The translations under genes were made by a program, and so were the position numbers. A stretch of DNA of 64,000 nt. Origin: JBMYYR01 sp965243605. Its GTDB lineage: Bacteria; Bacteroidota; Bacteroidia; Flavobacteriales; CAJXXR01. The notes under the pieces were generated by a model. It saw nothing but the letters and a program-made list of their open reading frames with translations, was not told the origin of the DNA and searched no databases. The stretch covers positions 1 to 64,000 of the forward strand of contig CBDEVQ010000092.1 in the NCBI GenBank assembly GCA_965243605.1, given 5' to 3'. This document shows, piece after piece, positions 56,686-64,000 of this stretch; within the stretch, counting starts at the first letter, position 1, and every line of letters starts with the position of its first letter.

Positions 56686-58578
56686 ATGAGAATACTAACC
56701 ATATTAAGTTATTTATTTTGTTTATGTATTAGTTTGAATGGGAATAGCCAAACTATAACTGTTCAGAATTTAGACGATTCAGGGATTGGTTCTCTGCGTG
56801 ATGCTATTTCTAATGCCAATTCAGGCGATACCATACGTTTTAATCCAATGTTACTATCACAAGGGAGTGATACCTTGGTGTTAGATACAGTAATTAATAT
56901 TGATAAAGATTTAGTGATAAAAGGGCTTTATGATGATGAGGATACGTTGTTTTTGTCTGTGTCAGACAATCAGTCATTCTTCCTTGTTGATACTGTTGAA
57001 AGTTTTACGCTTGATAGTGTTGTTTTAATATCGTCAATAAATAATACTCCAAGTACATGGATTATAGTTTTTGAATCATTAATTAATATAGATAATTCTA
57101 TTTTTAGAGGAGCTAAAAGTACTGTATTGATGTTATCAGAATCTCCATTTATAATACAAAATAGTTTTTTTTCTATAAACAATTTTCTAGTTTTTGGAGG
57201 AACACCCAATATTATTACTTGCGGATTTAATACAGATAAATTAAGGACAATAAGAATAGAATCTACTATATTTCAGGTTATTGGTGCTTCAAATGGACTT
57301 GATGTGAGATTTACAAGTAATCAGGATAGTAATAATGTAATAATTAGGAATTGTTATCTTAATAATTTTAGGAGTTTGTTATTTGGCCATTTTCGTGTAG
57401 AAATAATAAATAGTACTTTTAATAACTCTCCTTTTGATATTGGTCACCCAATGATATCAGGGGGTATTCCTGAAAGAAATGCTTTTATTTTGGCTAACAC
57501 TTCGACTTTTTCTTTAACTGATATTGGATATTTACAAAACCCTATCTCTTGTATAGGTTCACCAACAAACCCTTTTGATCCACCTCCTTCAGATATATTT
57601 GAATTACAATTTAATAATTGCACTTTCAATGGAGGAACTTATGACAGCAATTCCTATGAAGATTACTTCGGTCCAGACTTAGATGAGCTAAAAATAACAA
57701 GTTGTATTTTTAATGATATTAACGGATTTAACGAATTGCCTATAGACTCATCAGGAGGCTATAACTTATTTAGTTTTCCTCAAAGCATAGGTTTAGATTC
57801 AACAGACCAAACCAATGTTCTGGTGTCTGATGTCAACTTAGGACCATTACAAAACAACGGAGGGTTTACACCAATACATCTACCAAACTACCAATCTTTA
57901 GCGTTTAATTCGGGTAATCCGAACGATACAAGCTCTGCTCAAAATGGAGCCATTATACAACGCCGAGATATTGGGGCAGCAGAAATACAAGCTGTCCTAA
58001 CCATAGACACAACAGAGTATTGCGGTACATCCTATAATTGGCGAGCAGACACCCTTACTGAAACAGATATTCATTTTGATATTGAAGAGTCTACCAATGG
58101 TGGATACGATAGTGTTTTTGCTTTAGATTTAACCTTAGATTACATGGATGCTCTAGCCATTAGCGATGGTGGAGCCTTACAAGCCAATATTTCTGATGCA
58201 ACATACCAATGGATGGATTGTTCAACCCATTTACCATTGTTTGGCGAAACCAACCAAACCTTTACACCCAGTATAGCGGGAACCTATGCGGTTGTTGTTT
58301 CCAATGGAATTTGTACCGATACTTCGGCCTGTGTATTTATCGATAATTTGAGTGTAGAAGAGCAGGTGCAATCCTTTGTATTTGTAAAGAATCATGTTTT
58401 GTATTTTAACGGGTTAGAAAATGCAGAGTTTAACATCTATAATAGCCTTGGGCAGAATATTTTAAGCGGCAATGTAAAATCCGGAGAAATAGACCTTTCA
58501 AACTTCCCAAGTGGACTGTATAGCATTCAATTTAAAGATGCCACTATGGTTAGATCTATAAAATTTGTATTAAATTAA
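56686..58578 (+). CDS. Array protein 2: T9SS-secreted beta-helix protein
   Basis: A 630-residue unit with the shared signal peptide, CSLREA-like block, choice-of-anchor-Q-like block, Ig-like domain and T9SS tail. The core (~90-323) is its own version; its second half (NNVIIRNCYLNNFRSLLFGHF) is closer to copies 3 and 4. Its 3' block from about 57713 is base-for-base the same as in copy 3 as far as I can read, for ~870 bases, which points to recent gene conversion or duplication. Confidence 0.88.
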   Translation: MRILTILSYLFCLCISLNGNSQTITVQNLDDSGIGSLRDAISNANSGDTIRFNPMLLSQGSDTLVLDTVINIDKDLVIKGLYDDEDTLFLSVSDNQSFFLVDTVESFTLDSVVLISSINNTPSTWIIVFESLINIDNSIFRGAKSTVLMLSESPFIIQNSFFSINNFLVFGGTPNIITCGFNTDKLRTIRIESTIFQVIGASNGLDVRFTSNQDSNNVIIRNCYLNNFRSLLFGHFRVEIINSTFNNSPFDIGHPMISGGIPERNAFILANTSTFSLTDIGYLQNPISCIGSPTNPFDPPPSDIFELQFNNCTFNGGTYDSNSYEDYFGPDLDELKITSCIFNDINGFNELPIDSSGGYNLFSFPQSIGLDSTDQTNVLVSDVNLGPLQNNGGFTPIHLPNYQSLAFNSGNPNDTSSAQNGAIIQRRDIGAAEIQAVLTIDTTEYCGTSYNWRADTLTETDIHFDIEESTNGGYDSVFALDLTLDYMDALAISDGGALQANISDATYQWMDCSTHLPLFGETNQTFTPSIAGTYAVVVSNGICTDTSACVFIDNLSVEEQVQSFVFVKNHVLYFNGLENAEFNIYNSLGQNILSGNVKSGEIDLSNFPSGLYSIQFKDATMVRSIKFVLN

Positions 58579-58595
58579 TTAACAATTAGAGCGTT

Positions 58596-60476
58596 ATGAG
58601 AATACTAACCATATTAAGTTATTTATTTTGTTTATGTATTAGTTTGAATGGGAATAGCCAAACTATAACTGTTCAGAATTTAGACGATTCTGGGGTTGGC
58701 TCTTTACGTGATGCTATTTCTAATGCCAATTCAGGTGATACCATCCGTTTTAATCCAATGTTACTATCACAAGGGAGTGATACCTTGGTGTTAGATACAG
58801 TAATTAATATTGATAAAGATTTAGTGATAAAAGGGCTTTATGATGATGAGGATACGTTGTTTTTGTCTTCTTTGGAGAATAGACGTTTGTTCCATTTTGA
58901 TACAGTAGATTATGTACTACTTGATAGCCTGTTTTTTGTGGCAGATACAAGTAATGATGCTGATGATTATGTAATTACTTTTCTACATTCAGAGGGTTTT
59001 ATTTCAAATTCTTTTTTTAAGGGATATAATAAAAATGTTTTAGTTTCTTGGCAATCATCTTTGAATCTTTATGGGTGTTTTTTAAACAATGATATAAATA
59101 CTAATGCATCTATTGTCTTTTTGTCAAATGGAGATAATCTTTGCATTTTGAACATTACGTCTACATATATACAAAATAACGGTGTTGGATATGATTTTGA
59201 TATAAGATTAGCAGGAAATAAAAATAATAATCACATTATTATAGAAGATTCGTACTTTAAAAATTCTAAAAGTTTATATTTCGGTCATTTATTTACCGAA
59301 ATAAGGCGTAGTACGTTTGAAAATTCAACAATTGATATTGGTCATGAATCTGTTATTGGTGGAACGAGCGAAAGAGACATTACATTGAATGTCATGAGCT
59401 CTACATTTTCTATTTCTGATTCTACAGATAATAAAAATAGTATATCTTGTATAGGTACACCTTATGGACCAATAGAATCTCCTCCTTTAGATTTTTTTCA
59501 GTTACAATTTAAAAATTGCACATTTAGCGGAGGTGTATATGATAGTGCTTCATACGAAGATTATTTCGGCCCCGATTTAGATGAACTAAAAATAACAAGT
59601 TGCATATTCAATGATATTAACGGATTTAACGAATTGCCTATAGACTCATCAGGAGGCTATAACTTATTTAGTTTTCCTCAAAGCATAGGTTTAGATTCAA
59701 CAGACCAAACCAATGTTCTGGTGTCTGATGTCAACTTAGGACCATTACAAAACAACGGAGGGTTTACACCAATACATCTACCAAACTACCAATCTTTAGC
59801 GTTTAATTCGGGTAATCCGAACGATACAAGCTCTGCTCAAAATGGAGCCATTATACAACGCCGAGATATTGGGGCAGCAGAAATACAAGCTGTCCTAACC
59901 ATAGACACAACAGAGTATTGCGGTACATCCTATAATTGGCGAGCAGACACCCTTACTGAAACAGATATTCATTTTGATATTGAAGAGTCTACCAATGGTG
60001 GATACGATAGTGTTTTTGCTTTAGATTTAACCTTAGATTACATGGATGCTCTAGCCATTAGCGATGGTGGAGCCTTACAAGCCAATATTTCTGATGCAAC
60101 ATACCAATGGATGGATTGTTCAACCCATTTACCATTGTTTGGCGAAACCAACCAAACCTTTACACCCAGTATAGCGGGAACCTATGCGGTTGTTGTTTCC
60201 AATGGAATTTGTACCGATACTTCGGCCTGTGTATTTATCGATAATTTGAGTGTAGAAGAGCAGGTGCAATCCTTTGTATTTGTAAAGAATCATGTTTTGT
60301 ATTTTAACGGGTTAGAAAATGCAGAGTTTAACATCTATAATAGCCTTGGGCAGAATATTTTAAGCGGCAATGTAAAATCCGGAGAAATAGACCTTTCAAA
60401 CTTCCCAAGTGGACTGTATAGCATTCAATTTAAAGATGCCACTATGGTTAGATCTATAAAATTTGTATTAAATTAA
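58596..60476 (+). CDS. Array protein 3: T9SS-secreted beta-helix protein
   Basis: A 626-residue unit with the same flanking blocks. The 5' block shares base markers with copy 2 (AACTATAACTGTTCAG, then TATGATGATGAGGATACG), the first half of the core resembles copy 1 (LLDSLFFVADTS, SFFKGYNKN) and the second half resembles copy 4 (HIIIEDSYFKNSKSLYFGHL). The mosaic suggests recombination with breakpoints inside the core as well as in the flanks. Confidence 0.88.
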   Translation: MRILTILSYLFCLCISLNGNSQTITVQNLDDSGVGSLRDAISNANSGDTIRFNPMLLSQGSDTLVLDTVINIDKDLVIKGLYDDEDTLFLSSLENRRLFHFDTVDYVLLDSLFFVADTSNDADDYVITFLHSEGFISNSFFKGYNKNVLVSWQSSLNLYGCFLNNDINTNASIVFLSNGDNLCILNITSTYIQNNGVGYDFDIRLAGNKNNNHIIIEDSYFKNSKSLYFGHLFTEIRRSTFENSTIDIGHESVIGGTSERDITLNVMSSTFSISDSTDNKNSISCIGTPYGPIESPPLDFFQLQFKNCTFSGGVYDSASYEDYFGPDLDELKITSCIFNDINGFNELPIDSSGGYNLFSFPQSIGLDSTDQTNVLVSDVNLGPLQNNGGFTPIHLPNYQSLAFNSGNPNDTSSAQNGAIIQRRDIGAAEIQAVLTIDTTEYCGTSYNWRADTLTETDIHFDIEESTNGGYDSVFALDLTLDYMDALAISDGGALQANISDATYQWMDCSTHLPLFGETNQTFTPSIAGTYAVVVSNGICTDTSACVFIDNLSVEEQVQSFVFVKNHVLYFNGLENAEFNIYNSLGQNILSGNVKSGEIDLSNFPSGLYSIQFKDATMVRSIKFVLN

Positions 60477-60493
60477 TTAACAATTAGAGCGTT

Positions 60494-62389
60494 ATGAGAA
60501 TACTAACCATATTAAGTTATTTATTTTGTTTATGTATTAGTTTGAATGGGAATAGCCAAACCATCACGGTTCAGAATTTAGACGATTCTGGGGTTGGCTC
60601 TTTACGTGATGCTATTTCTAATGCCAATTCAGGTGATACCATCCGTTTTAACCCTATGTTACTTTCACAGGGAAGTGATACTTTAGTATTAGATACAGTG
60701 ATTAATATTGATAAAGATTTAGTGATAAAAGGGCTTTATGATAGCGAGGATACCTTGTTTTTAACTACAGGAGACAATCAATCATTTTTTTATATTGATT
60801 CAGTAGAAAATCTAATTATTGATAATTTGGTATTTATATTTGATTCTATATTTTTAATTAGTAATCATGATTTTATAAATGCGCGGAATTCAAAAGTAAA
60901 ATTATCAAATTCAATATTTAGAGGGAATAGAGATGAAATTTTGTCTTTTTGGCAATCTTCATTAGAAATATTGAATTGTAAATTCAATATTAAAATGACT
61001 GAACAATATAGTTCATTAATAGTTTATTTGACAAATGGCGAAAGTTATAGAGAATTTAAGATAATAAACTCTTTATTAAAATTAAATGGTGAAATATTAG
61101 GGAATAGTATTGATATAAGACTTAAGGGAAATAAAAATAATAATCATTTTATCATAGAAAATTCATACTTTAAAAATTCTAAAAGTTTATATTTCGGTCA
61201 TTTAATAATAAATATCAATCAATGTACATTCGAAAATTCACCTATTGATATTGGGCATGGACTTATGGGAGGTGTTACAACTGAAAGAGATATTACATTG
61301 AATGCAATGAGTTCGACATTTTCTATTTCTGATTCGACAGATAACCAAAATAGTATCTCTTGTATAGGTACACCTTATGGACCAATAGAATCTCCTCCTT
61401 TAGATTTTTTTCAGTTACAATTTAAAAATTGCACATTTAGCGGAGGTGTATATGATAGTGCTTCATACGAAGATTATTTCGGTCCCGATTTAGATGAACT
61501 AAAAATAACAAGTTGTATTTTTAATGATATTAATGGCTTTAATGAATTACCTATTGACTCTTCAGGTGGATATAACTTATTTAGTTTTCCTCAAAGCATA
61601 GGATTAGATTCAACAGACCAAGCTAATGTTCTGGTGTCTGATATTAACTTGGGGCCCTTACAAAACAATGGAGGGTATACACCTACACATCTACCAAACT
61701 ACCAATCTTTAGCGTTTAATTCGGGTAATCCGAACGACACAAGCTTTGCCCAAAACGGAACCATCATACAACGCCGAGATATAGGAGCTGCAGAAATACA
61801 AGCTGTCCTAACCATAGACACAACAGACTATTGCGGTACATTCTATAATTGGCGAGCAGACACCCTTACCGAAACAGATATTCATTTTGATATTGAAGAA
61901 TCTACTACAGGAGGGTACGATAGTGTTTTTGCCATAGATTTAACCTTAGATTATATTGATGCTATAGCCATAAGTGATGGAGGCGAATTAACAGCCAATA
62001 GTTCTGATGCGACCTACCAATGGATGGATTGTTCAACCCATTTACCATTGTTTGGTGAAACTAACCAAACCCTTACACCCAGTATAGCGGGAACCTATGC
62101 GGTTGTTGTTTCCAATGGAATTTGTACCGATACTTCGGCCTGTGTATTTATCGATAATTTGAGTGTAGAAGAGCAGGTGCAATCCTTTGTATTTGTAAAG
62201 AATCATGTTTTGTATTTTAACGGGTTAGAAAATGCAGAGTTTAACATCTATAATAGCCTTGGGCAGAATATTTTAAGCGGCAATGTAAAATCCGGAGAAA
62301 TAGACCTTTCAAACTTCCCAAGTGGACTGTATAGCATTCAATTTAAAAATGCCACTATGGTTAGATCTATAAAATTTGTATTAAATTAA
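60494..62389 (+). CDS. Array protein 4: T9SS-secreted beta-helix protein
   Basis: A 631-residue unit. The 5' block carries the marker AACCATCACGGTTCAG shared with copies 1 and 5 but GATTCTGGGGTTGGC like copy 3. The first half of the core resembles copies 2 and 5 (SIFRGNRDEILSFWQSSLEI), the second half is nearly copy 3 (NSKSLYFGHL, ERDITLNAMSSTFSISDST). The 3' block is almost the same as in copy 5. Confidence 0.88.
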   Translation: MRILTILSYLFCLCISLNGNSQTITVQNLDDSGVGSLRDAISNANSGDTIRFNPMLLSQGSDTLVLDTVINIDKDLVIKGLYDSEDTLFLTTGDNQSFFYIDSVENLIIDNLVFIFDSIFLISNHDFINARNSKVKLSNSIFRGNRDEILSFWQSSLEILNCKFNIKMTEQYSSLIVYLTNGESYREFKIINSLLKLNGEILGNSIDIRLKGNKNNNHFIIENSYFKNSKSLYFGHLIININQCTFENSPIDIGHGLMGGVTTERDITLNAMSSTFSISDSTDNQNSISCIGTPYGPIESPPLDFFQLQFKNCTFSGGVYDSASYEDYFGPDLDELKITSCIFNDINGFNELPIDSSGGYNLFSFPQSIGLDSTDQANVLVSDINLGPLQNNGGYTPTHLPNYQSLAFNSGNPNDTSFAQNGTIIQRRDIGAAEIQAVLTIDTTDYCGTFYNWRADTLTETDIHFDIEESTTGGYDSVFAIDLTLDYIDAIAISDGGELTANSSDATYQWMDCSTHLPLFGETNQTLTPSIAGTYAVVVSNGICTDTSACVFIDNLSVEEQVQSFVFVKNHVLYFNGLENAEFNIYNSLGQNILSGNVKSGEIDLSNFPSGLYSIQFKNATMVRSIKFVLN

Positions 62390-62406
62390 TTAACAATTAG
62401 AGCGTT

Positions 62407-64000
62407 ATGAGAATACTAACCATAATAAGTTATTTATTTTATTTATGTATTAGTTTGAATGGGAATAGCCAAACCATCACGGTTCAGAATTTAGACGATT
62501 CTGGGGTTGGTTCTTTACGCGATGCTATTTCTAATGCCAATTCAGGCGATACCATCCGTTTTAACCCTATGTTAATTGCTCAAGGGAGTGATACTTTAGT
62601 ATTAGATACAGTAATAAGTATTGACAAAGATTTAGTGATAAAAGGGCTTTATGATAGCGAGGATACCTTGTTTATGTCTGCATTAGATAATCAGAATTTG
62701 TTTTTCATAGATAGTGTTGAAAGTATGGTTATGGATAGTTTAGTTTATCATATTGGCTTAATAAATACTTTTACAAGTTCCGATTTATTTCGGGTGCGTA
62801 ATTCAAACGTTCAAATATATAATTCAATATTTTTGGGGCATAGAGATGAAGTATTATCTTTTTGGCAATCGTCTTTAGAAATTTCAAATTGTAAGTTTAT
62901 TAGTTTAGAGAGTTTATATTCGAGTTCTATTATTATATTTTCAACGAATGGGGATGTGCCAAGAGAGCTTAGGGTTATTAATTCTGAATTTGAATTTAAT
63001 AATACTCTCACTTCTAAAGTTATTATTAGAACTGGTGGTGATAAAAGTAATAATCTTATTTATTTTAAAAACGCCTATTTTTCTAATATCAAGACTTTGA
63101 TTTATGGCCACAATACTATTGATATTTCTAATTGTACTTATGAAAATGCTCATATACAAACAGGTGAACCTTCAGTTGGGTTTGCATTTATTAGAGATAT
63201 TACATTAACTGCAAAATCATCAACTTTTACTATTACTGACACTAATCAAGTCCAAAATACAATTTTATGTATAGGAACACCTTATGGACCTATTGAACCT
63301 GTTCCTTTAGATGTCCTTGAGTTAAATTTAATAAATAGTACGTTTAATGGTGGAATTTACGAAGACGTTATTTATGGAACTGGTTATGATAGTAATTATT
63401 TGGATTACTTCGGTCCCGATTTAGATGAACTAAAAATAACAAGTTGTATTTTTAATGATATTAATGGCTTTAATGAATTACCTATTGACTCTTCAGGTGG
63501 ATATAACTTATTTAGTTTTCCTCAAAGCATAGGATTAGATTCAACAGACCAAGCTAATGTTCTGGTGTCTGATATTAACTTGGGGCCCTTACAAAACAAT
63601 GGAGGGTATACACCTACACATCTACCAAACTACCAATCTTTAGCGTTTAATTCGGGTAATCCGAACGACACAAGCTTTGCCCAAAACGGAACCATCATAC
63701 AACGCCGAGATATAGGAGCTGCAGAAATACAAGCTGTCCTAACCATAGACACAACAGACTATTGCGGTACATTCTATAATTGGCGAGCAGACACCCTTAC
63801 CGAAACAGATATTCATTTTGATATTGAAGAATCTACTACAGGAGGGTACGATAGTGTTTTTGCCATAGATTTAACCTTAGATTATATTGATGCTCTAGCC
63901 ATAAGTGATGGAGGCGAATTAACAGCCAATAGTTCTGATGCGACCTACCAATGGATGGATTGTTCAACCCATTTACCATTGTTTGGTGAAACTAACCAAA
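62407..64000 (+). CDS. Array protein 5: T9SS-secreted beta-helix protein (runs off right edge)
   Basis: Open from ATG 62407 to the window end, at least 531 codons. The signal peptide and CSLREA-like block are intact. The first half of its core resembles copy 4 (SIFLGHRDEVLSFWQSSLEI), the second half resembles copy 1 (NTILCIGTPYGPIEPVPLD, then SNYLDYFGPDL). The 3' block matches copy 4 nearly base for base, one visible difference being CTC versus ATA near 63897. It surely continues into the Ig-like and sorting domains. Confidence 0.87.
   Translation, partial: MRILTIISYLFYLCISLNGNSQTITVQNLDDSGVGSLRDAISNANSGDTIRFNPMLIAQGSDTLVLDTVISIDKDLVIKGLYDSEDTLFMSALDNQNLFFIDSVESMVMDSLVYHIGLINTFTSSDLFRVRNSNVQIYNSIFLGHRDEVLSFWQSSLEISNCKFISLESLYSSSIIIFSTNGDVPRELRVINSEFEFNNTLTSKVIIRTGGDKSNNLIYFKNAYFSNIKTLIYGHNTIDISNCTYENAHIQTGEPSVGFAFIRDITLTAKSSTFTITDTNQVQNTILCIGTPYGPIEPVPLDVLELNLINSTFNGGIYEDVIYGTGYDSNYLDYFGPDLDELKITSCIFNDINGFNELPIDSSGGYNLFSFPQSIGLDSTDQANVLVSDINLGPLQNNGGYTPTHLPNYQSLAFNSGNPNDTSFAQNGTIIQRRDIGAAEIQAVLTIDTTDYCGTFYNWRADTLTETDIHFDIEESTTGGYDSVFAIDLTLDYIDALAISDGGELTANSSDATYQWMDCSTHLPLFGETNQ

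Larger units (their letters stand above)
54749..64000 (+). repeat. Tandem array of five constant-variable-constant genes
   Basis: Starts lie at 54749, 56686, 58596, 60494 and 62407, giving units of 1937, 1910, 1898 and 1913 bases, all in-frame lengths. The ~270-base 5' blocks and ~930-base 3' blocks are nearly identical; the ~700-base cores differ strongly. Each gene is separated from the next by the same 17 bases (TTAACAATTAGAGCGTT with minor context). The fifth unit is cut by the window edge, so the total number is unknown. Confidence 0.95.

Noticed and set aside
54749..64000. CRISPR or integron-like array
   Set aside because: The repeated units are complete 1.9-kb genes with signal peptides, not short repeats with spacers, and no attC-like sites or integrase were seen.
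1..64000. tRNA, rRNA or known riboswitches
   Set aside because: I found no cloverleaf, rRNA core or recognised aptamer while reading; short or divergent RNAs could be missed without a covariance search.

Overview
The window is chromosomal DNA from a member of the Bacteroidota, most likely a marine-type Flavobacteriales bacterium; genus cannot be fixed from sequence alone. The evidence is the low GC content, the TAnnTTTG-type promoter elements, several lipoproteins with short Bacteroidota-style lipoboxes, a GbsR/TIGR01777 regulatory cluster, and type IX secretion (T9SS) C-terminal sorting domains on very large secreted proteins.

Layout. 1-7.5 kb holds lipoproteins, a small membrane protein, a GbsR-family regulator followed by a methyltransferase/epimerase operon, OsmC, a DUF523-like/DinB pair and a two-domain fasciclin lipoprotein. 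8.4-18 kb is mostly housekeeping: NAD(P)HX repair enzyme, an HExxH membrane protein, a gyrase-B-like protein without its ATPase motifs, an RluA-type pseudouridine synthase, a glycosyltransferase, MurB and a GH3-family protein. 18-22.5 kb carries a coiled-coil/outer-membrane-like protein, an isolated contractile tail sheath gene and a deoxynucleoside kinase. 22.5-26.7 kb has two DEAD-box RNA helicases flanking a broken gene. 26.8-31 kb is an accessory island: a ~100-bp direct repeat, a TonB C-terminal-domain remnant, three orphan cytoplasmic proteins that look immunity-like, a lipoprotein and a beta-lactamase-fold hydrolase. 31.4-37.8 kb is one tightly packed, often overlapping operon-like run (SDR, aroK, Sua5/YrdC, pfkA, unknown, DppB-like permease, tpiA, class IV aminotransferase). 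38-46.3 kb has two diverged lipoprotein paralogues, a VWA protein, a MarR regulator with a perfect palindromic operator, and a prolyl-hydroxylase/metallophosphatase/MsrB operon. 46.5-54.2 kb is one 2573-residue M4 metalloprotease with PKD, GEVED and CUB-like modules and a T9SS tail.

The most striking region is 54.6-64 kb. At least five consecutive ~1.9-kb genes, plus a 3' remnant of a sixth, each encode a ~630-residue T9SS-secreted beta-helix protein. The first ~90 residues and the last ~310 residues are nearly constant, the ~220-residue central core is highly divergent, and every gene is separated by the same 17-bp spacer. Shared synonymous variants switch partner from block to block, as expected if the array diversifies by recombination or gene conversion. 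The array runs off the right edge.

Three genes (GbsR regulator, fasciclin protein, 24-kb locus) are each broken in a way consistent with a single extra base; this could be real decay or uncorrected assembly error and matters for how they are read.
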